Source: Muribaculaceae bacterium (GTDB lineage: Bacteria > Bacteroidota > Bacteroidia > Bacteroidales > Muribaculaceae). From it: a stretch of DNA of 16,809 bases. The DNA lies in contig JAFLTK010000240.1 in the NCBI GenBank assembly GCA_022511505.1, positions 1 through 16,809 of the forward strand, written 5' to 3'. Both the position numbers and the translations under genes were made by a program. Below are positions 16,601 to 16,809 of this stretch, one piece after another. Within the stretch, counting starts at the first letter, position 1, and each line of letters starts with the position of its first letter. The notes under the pieces are model-generated. The model saw only the letters and a program-made list of their open reading frames with translations. It made no database searches and was not told where the DNA came from.

Positions 16601-16641
16601 GTATCTTTCAGATAAAGCCGACTTAAAACATCCTCATTCAT
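13615..16641 (-). CDS. Receiver-receiver-PPDK_N (PEP/pyruvate-binding) fusion protein
   Basis: 1008 aa from the ATG at 16641. Residues about 22-158 look like a degenerate response-regulator receiver: LVITMPG holds no Asp where the phosphorylated one would be. Residues about 170-315 form a second receiver with the key positions present (acidic pair Glu176-Asp177 in MVVEDS, Asp246 in VISDVS, Ser280 in IFESSE, Lys299 in FLDKNS). From about 425 comes an ATP-grasp domain of the PPDK/PEP synthase N-terminal type: GQGSLGGKGRGLAF (430-443), AIRSSSLLEDSHYQPFAGVYSTY (526-548, start and end given), and GPGRWGSSDSALG later. The phospho-His swivelling domain and the PEP-binding barrel of true PEP synthase are absent, so a kinase or sensor role is more likely than gluconeogenesis. 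An alternative TTG start at 16662 would lie upstream of the predicted transcript start. Confidence 0.82.
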   Translation of the reverse strand: MNEDVLSRLYLKDTAFQDLMQKRIFNVLLIASPYDAFMMEEDGRVDEQLYFEYTSLHLSSPPRVTRASDFDEAMQALDNKHFDLVITMPGRDIAETLDDARKIKSVHPSLPIVLLTPFSKKVSSRLAEQDLSGVDYVFSWLGNMDLLLAIVKLLEDLLNAPDDIEGVGVQMIMVVEDSIRFYSSVLPHIYKYLLKQSMAFSTEALNEHEQMLRMRGRPKVMLARDYEEAVRLYDRYGNNILGVISDVSFARGGVKDQLAGFQLGRYIHERDPFLPIIFESSEPANRAEALKLGCAFLDKNSKKLPVDLGKAISKHFGFGDFVIIDPKTGNEIMRLKNLKDLQNKLTEIPDDALFHHASTNDISRWLYSRAMFPLAEVIRRHRFVSIEDAPSARRLFFDLIVKYRKMKNRGVVAIYKQDRFDRYSNFARIGQGSLGGKGRGLAFIDTIIKKNPICDNFHGITISIPRTVVLCTDIFDRFMADGDLYPLALSDAPDAEILDAFLKAKLPDDVLGDLKALYKVVDKPLAIRSSSLLEDSHYQPFAGVYSTYMIPRVDNPAKMLTMLARAIKSVYASVFYADSKAYMTATSNVIDQEKMAIIIQEVVGSEHGDYYYPTFSGVGRSLNYYPLGDEQPADGVAEVAVGLGKYIVDGGLALRFSPRHPNHVLQTSELQLALRDTQTRLCALDLKKLGEGEDVLQFNVDDSFNIARIPVQDAAATGALRYTTSTFDWRDNRLVDYDAGEGRRVVTFNNVLKHNVFPLAEAVDFMLTTGQKAMARPVEIEFAGMISPDAARNAKDKGHIYWLQIRPIVDRREIVDTRLLDLPVDRLLVKSTNALGHGNIEGVQTIVYVKPSSFNSADSPTIAREIEKINRQMLADSIPYVLIGPGRWGSSDSALGIPVKWPHISAAKLIVETTLPGFRIEPSQGTHFFQNLTSLGVGYFTVDSLATDGRGGYIDMEAIEGLTTLVETDHVKVVTVPQPLVIAINGLTSTGIIAPAADTNQTILQPDI

Positions 16642-16659
16642 ACAATCGATTATAATCTG

Positions 16660-16667
16660 CAAAAATA
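16660..16667 (-). promoter_or_regulatory. -7 box (TATTTTTG) for the six-gene minus-strand operon
   Basis: On the minus strand TATTTTTG matches TAnnTTTG. Transcription would begin near 16653, about 12 bases before the ATG at 16641. No good TTTG is seen at the -33 distance, so an activator may help. Confidence 0.6.
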
Positions 16668-16698
16668 CAACTTTTTTCTGAATGTCGCCTCGTTAAAT

Positions 16699-16710
16699 TT
16701 GATTAATCAA
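16699..16710. promoter_or_regulatory. 12-bp palindrome upstream of the operon promoter
   Basis: TTGATTAATCAA is perfectly self-complementary and centred roughly 50 bases upstream of the predicted transcript start, a usual place for an activator dimer. The weak -33 region fits this idea. The binding protein is unknown. Confidence 0.35.
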
Positions 16711-16753
16711 GATTTGTTTTTGCGATTTGGAGGAGGAATGTGCTGACGGCGAG

Positions 16754-16790
16754 CATCGCGGAGCGATGAATATTTCAATAACCGCGTACA
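16754..16790 (-). repeat. 37-base dispersed repeat, copy B (inverted relative to copy A)
   Basis: Reverse complement of 2027-2063 with three mismatches. It holds a CATCG/CGATG hairpin around CGGAG (16754-16768), and the sequence goes on to another GC-rich hairpin (GCGC-GAA-GCGC, 16792-16802) before the window ends. It lies about 113 bases upstream of the minus-strand operon start codon in sequence with no gene. Confidence 0.75.
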
Positions 16791-16809
16791 AGCGCGAAGC
16801 GCGCAGTGC

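Noticed and set aside
16642..16662. Earlier start (TTG) for the REC-REC-PPDK_N gene at 16662
   Set aside because: It overlaps the predicted -7 box and lies upstream of the expected RNA start.

Overview
The window looks like a chromosomal segment of a GC-rich member of the Bacteroidales (a gut Muribaculaceae-type genome is plausible, but that is inference). The reasons are a gldE-gldD-phosphopantetheinyl transferase cluster, several lipoproteins of Bacteroidetes style, a DPP IV-type S9 peptidase, and promoters of the Bacteroidetes form TTTG-N20-TAnnTTTG instead of the E. coli -35/-10 pair.

Layout. (1) 40-2789, plus strand: gldE, gldD (4-base overlap) and a Sfp-type phosphopantetheinyl transferase. 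The last two are separated by a 150-base AAC/ATC/GAC low-complexity tract. A 37-base dispersed repeat covers the end of gldD. (2) 2809-4389, minus strand: two lipoprotein genes, the downstream one a DUF4369/thioredoxin-like protein without CxxC. (3) 4446-4886, plus strand: a clear promoter and the RNase P RNA gene rnpB. (4) 4831-6730: an apparent insertion at the 3' end of rnpB. The last 50 bases of rnpB recur exactly 1850 bases further on and flank one AT-rich gene for a GT-C-like/DUF6056-like membrane protein. (5) 6772-7299, minus strand: a SpoU/TrmH-family RNA methyltransferase, followed by a repeat and hairpin zone. (6) 16641 down to 7416, minus strand: a tightly packed set of six genes that probably form one operon: REC-REC-PPDK_N protein, coiled-coil protein, DPP IV, six-TM protein with a CxxC and a Nudix-like tail, MiaA, and a lipoprotein. 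It ends at a perfect 11-bp hairpin. The upstream region of this operon (16642-16809) holds a -7 box, a 12-bp palindrome and an inverted copy of the 37-base repeat seen at gldD.

The most unusual item is the rnpB-anchored cassette. It shows the footprint of site-specific integration at an RNA gene (a duplicated 3' end, an intact reconstituted RNA, cargo of foreign composition), yet has no recombinase and only 22 bases between the RNA's closing helix and the cargo start codon. Next in interest are the Thr/Ser-coding tract that lies in frame between gldD and the transferase, and the 37-base repeat that supplies the last codons of gldD.
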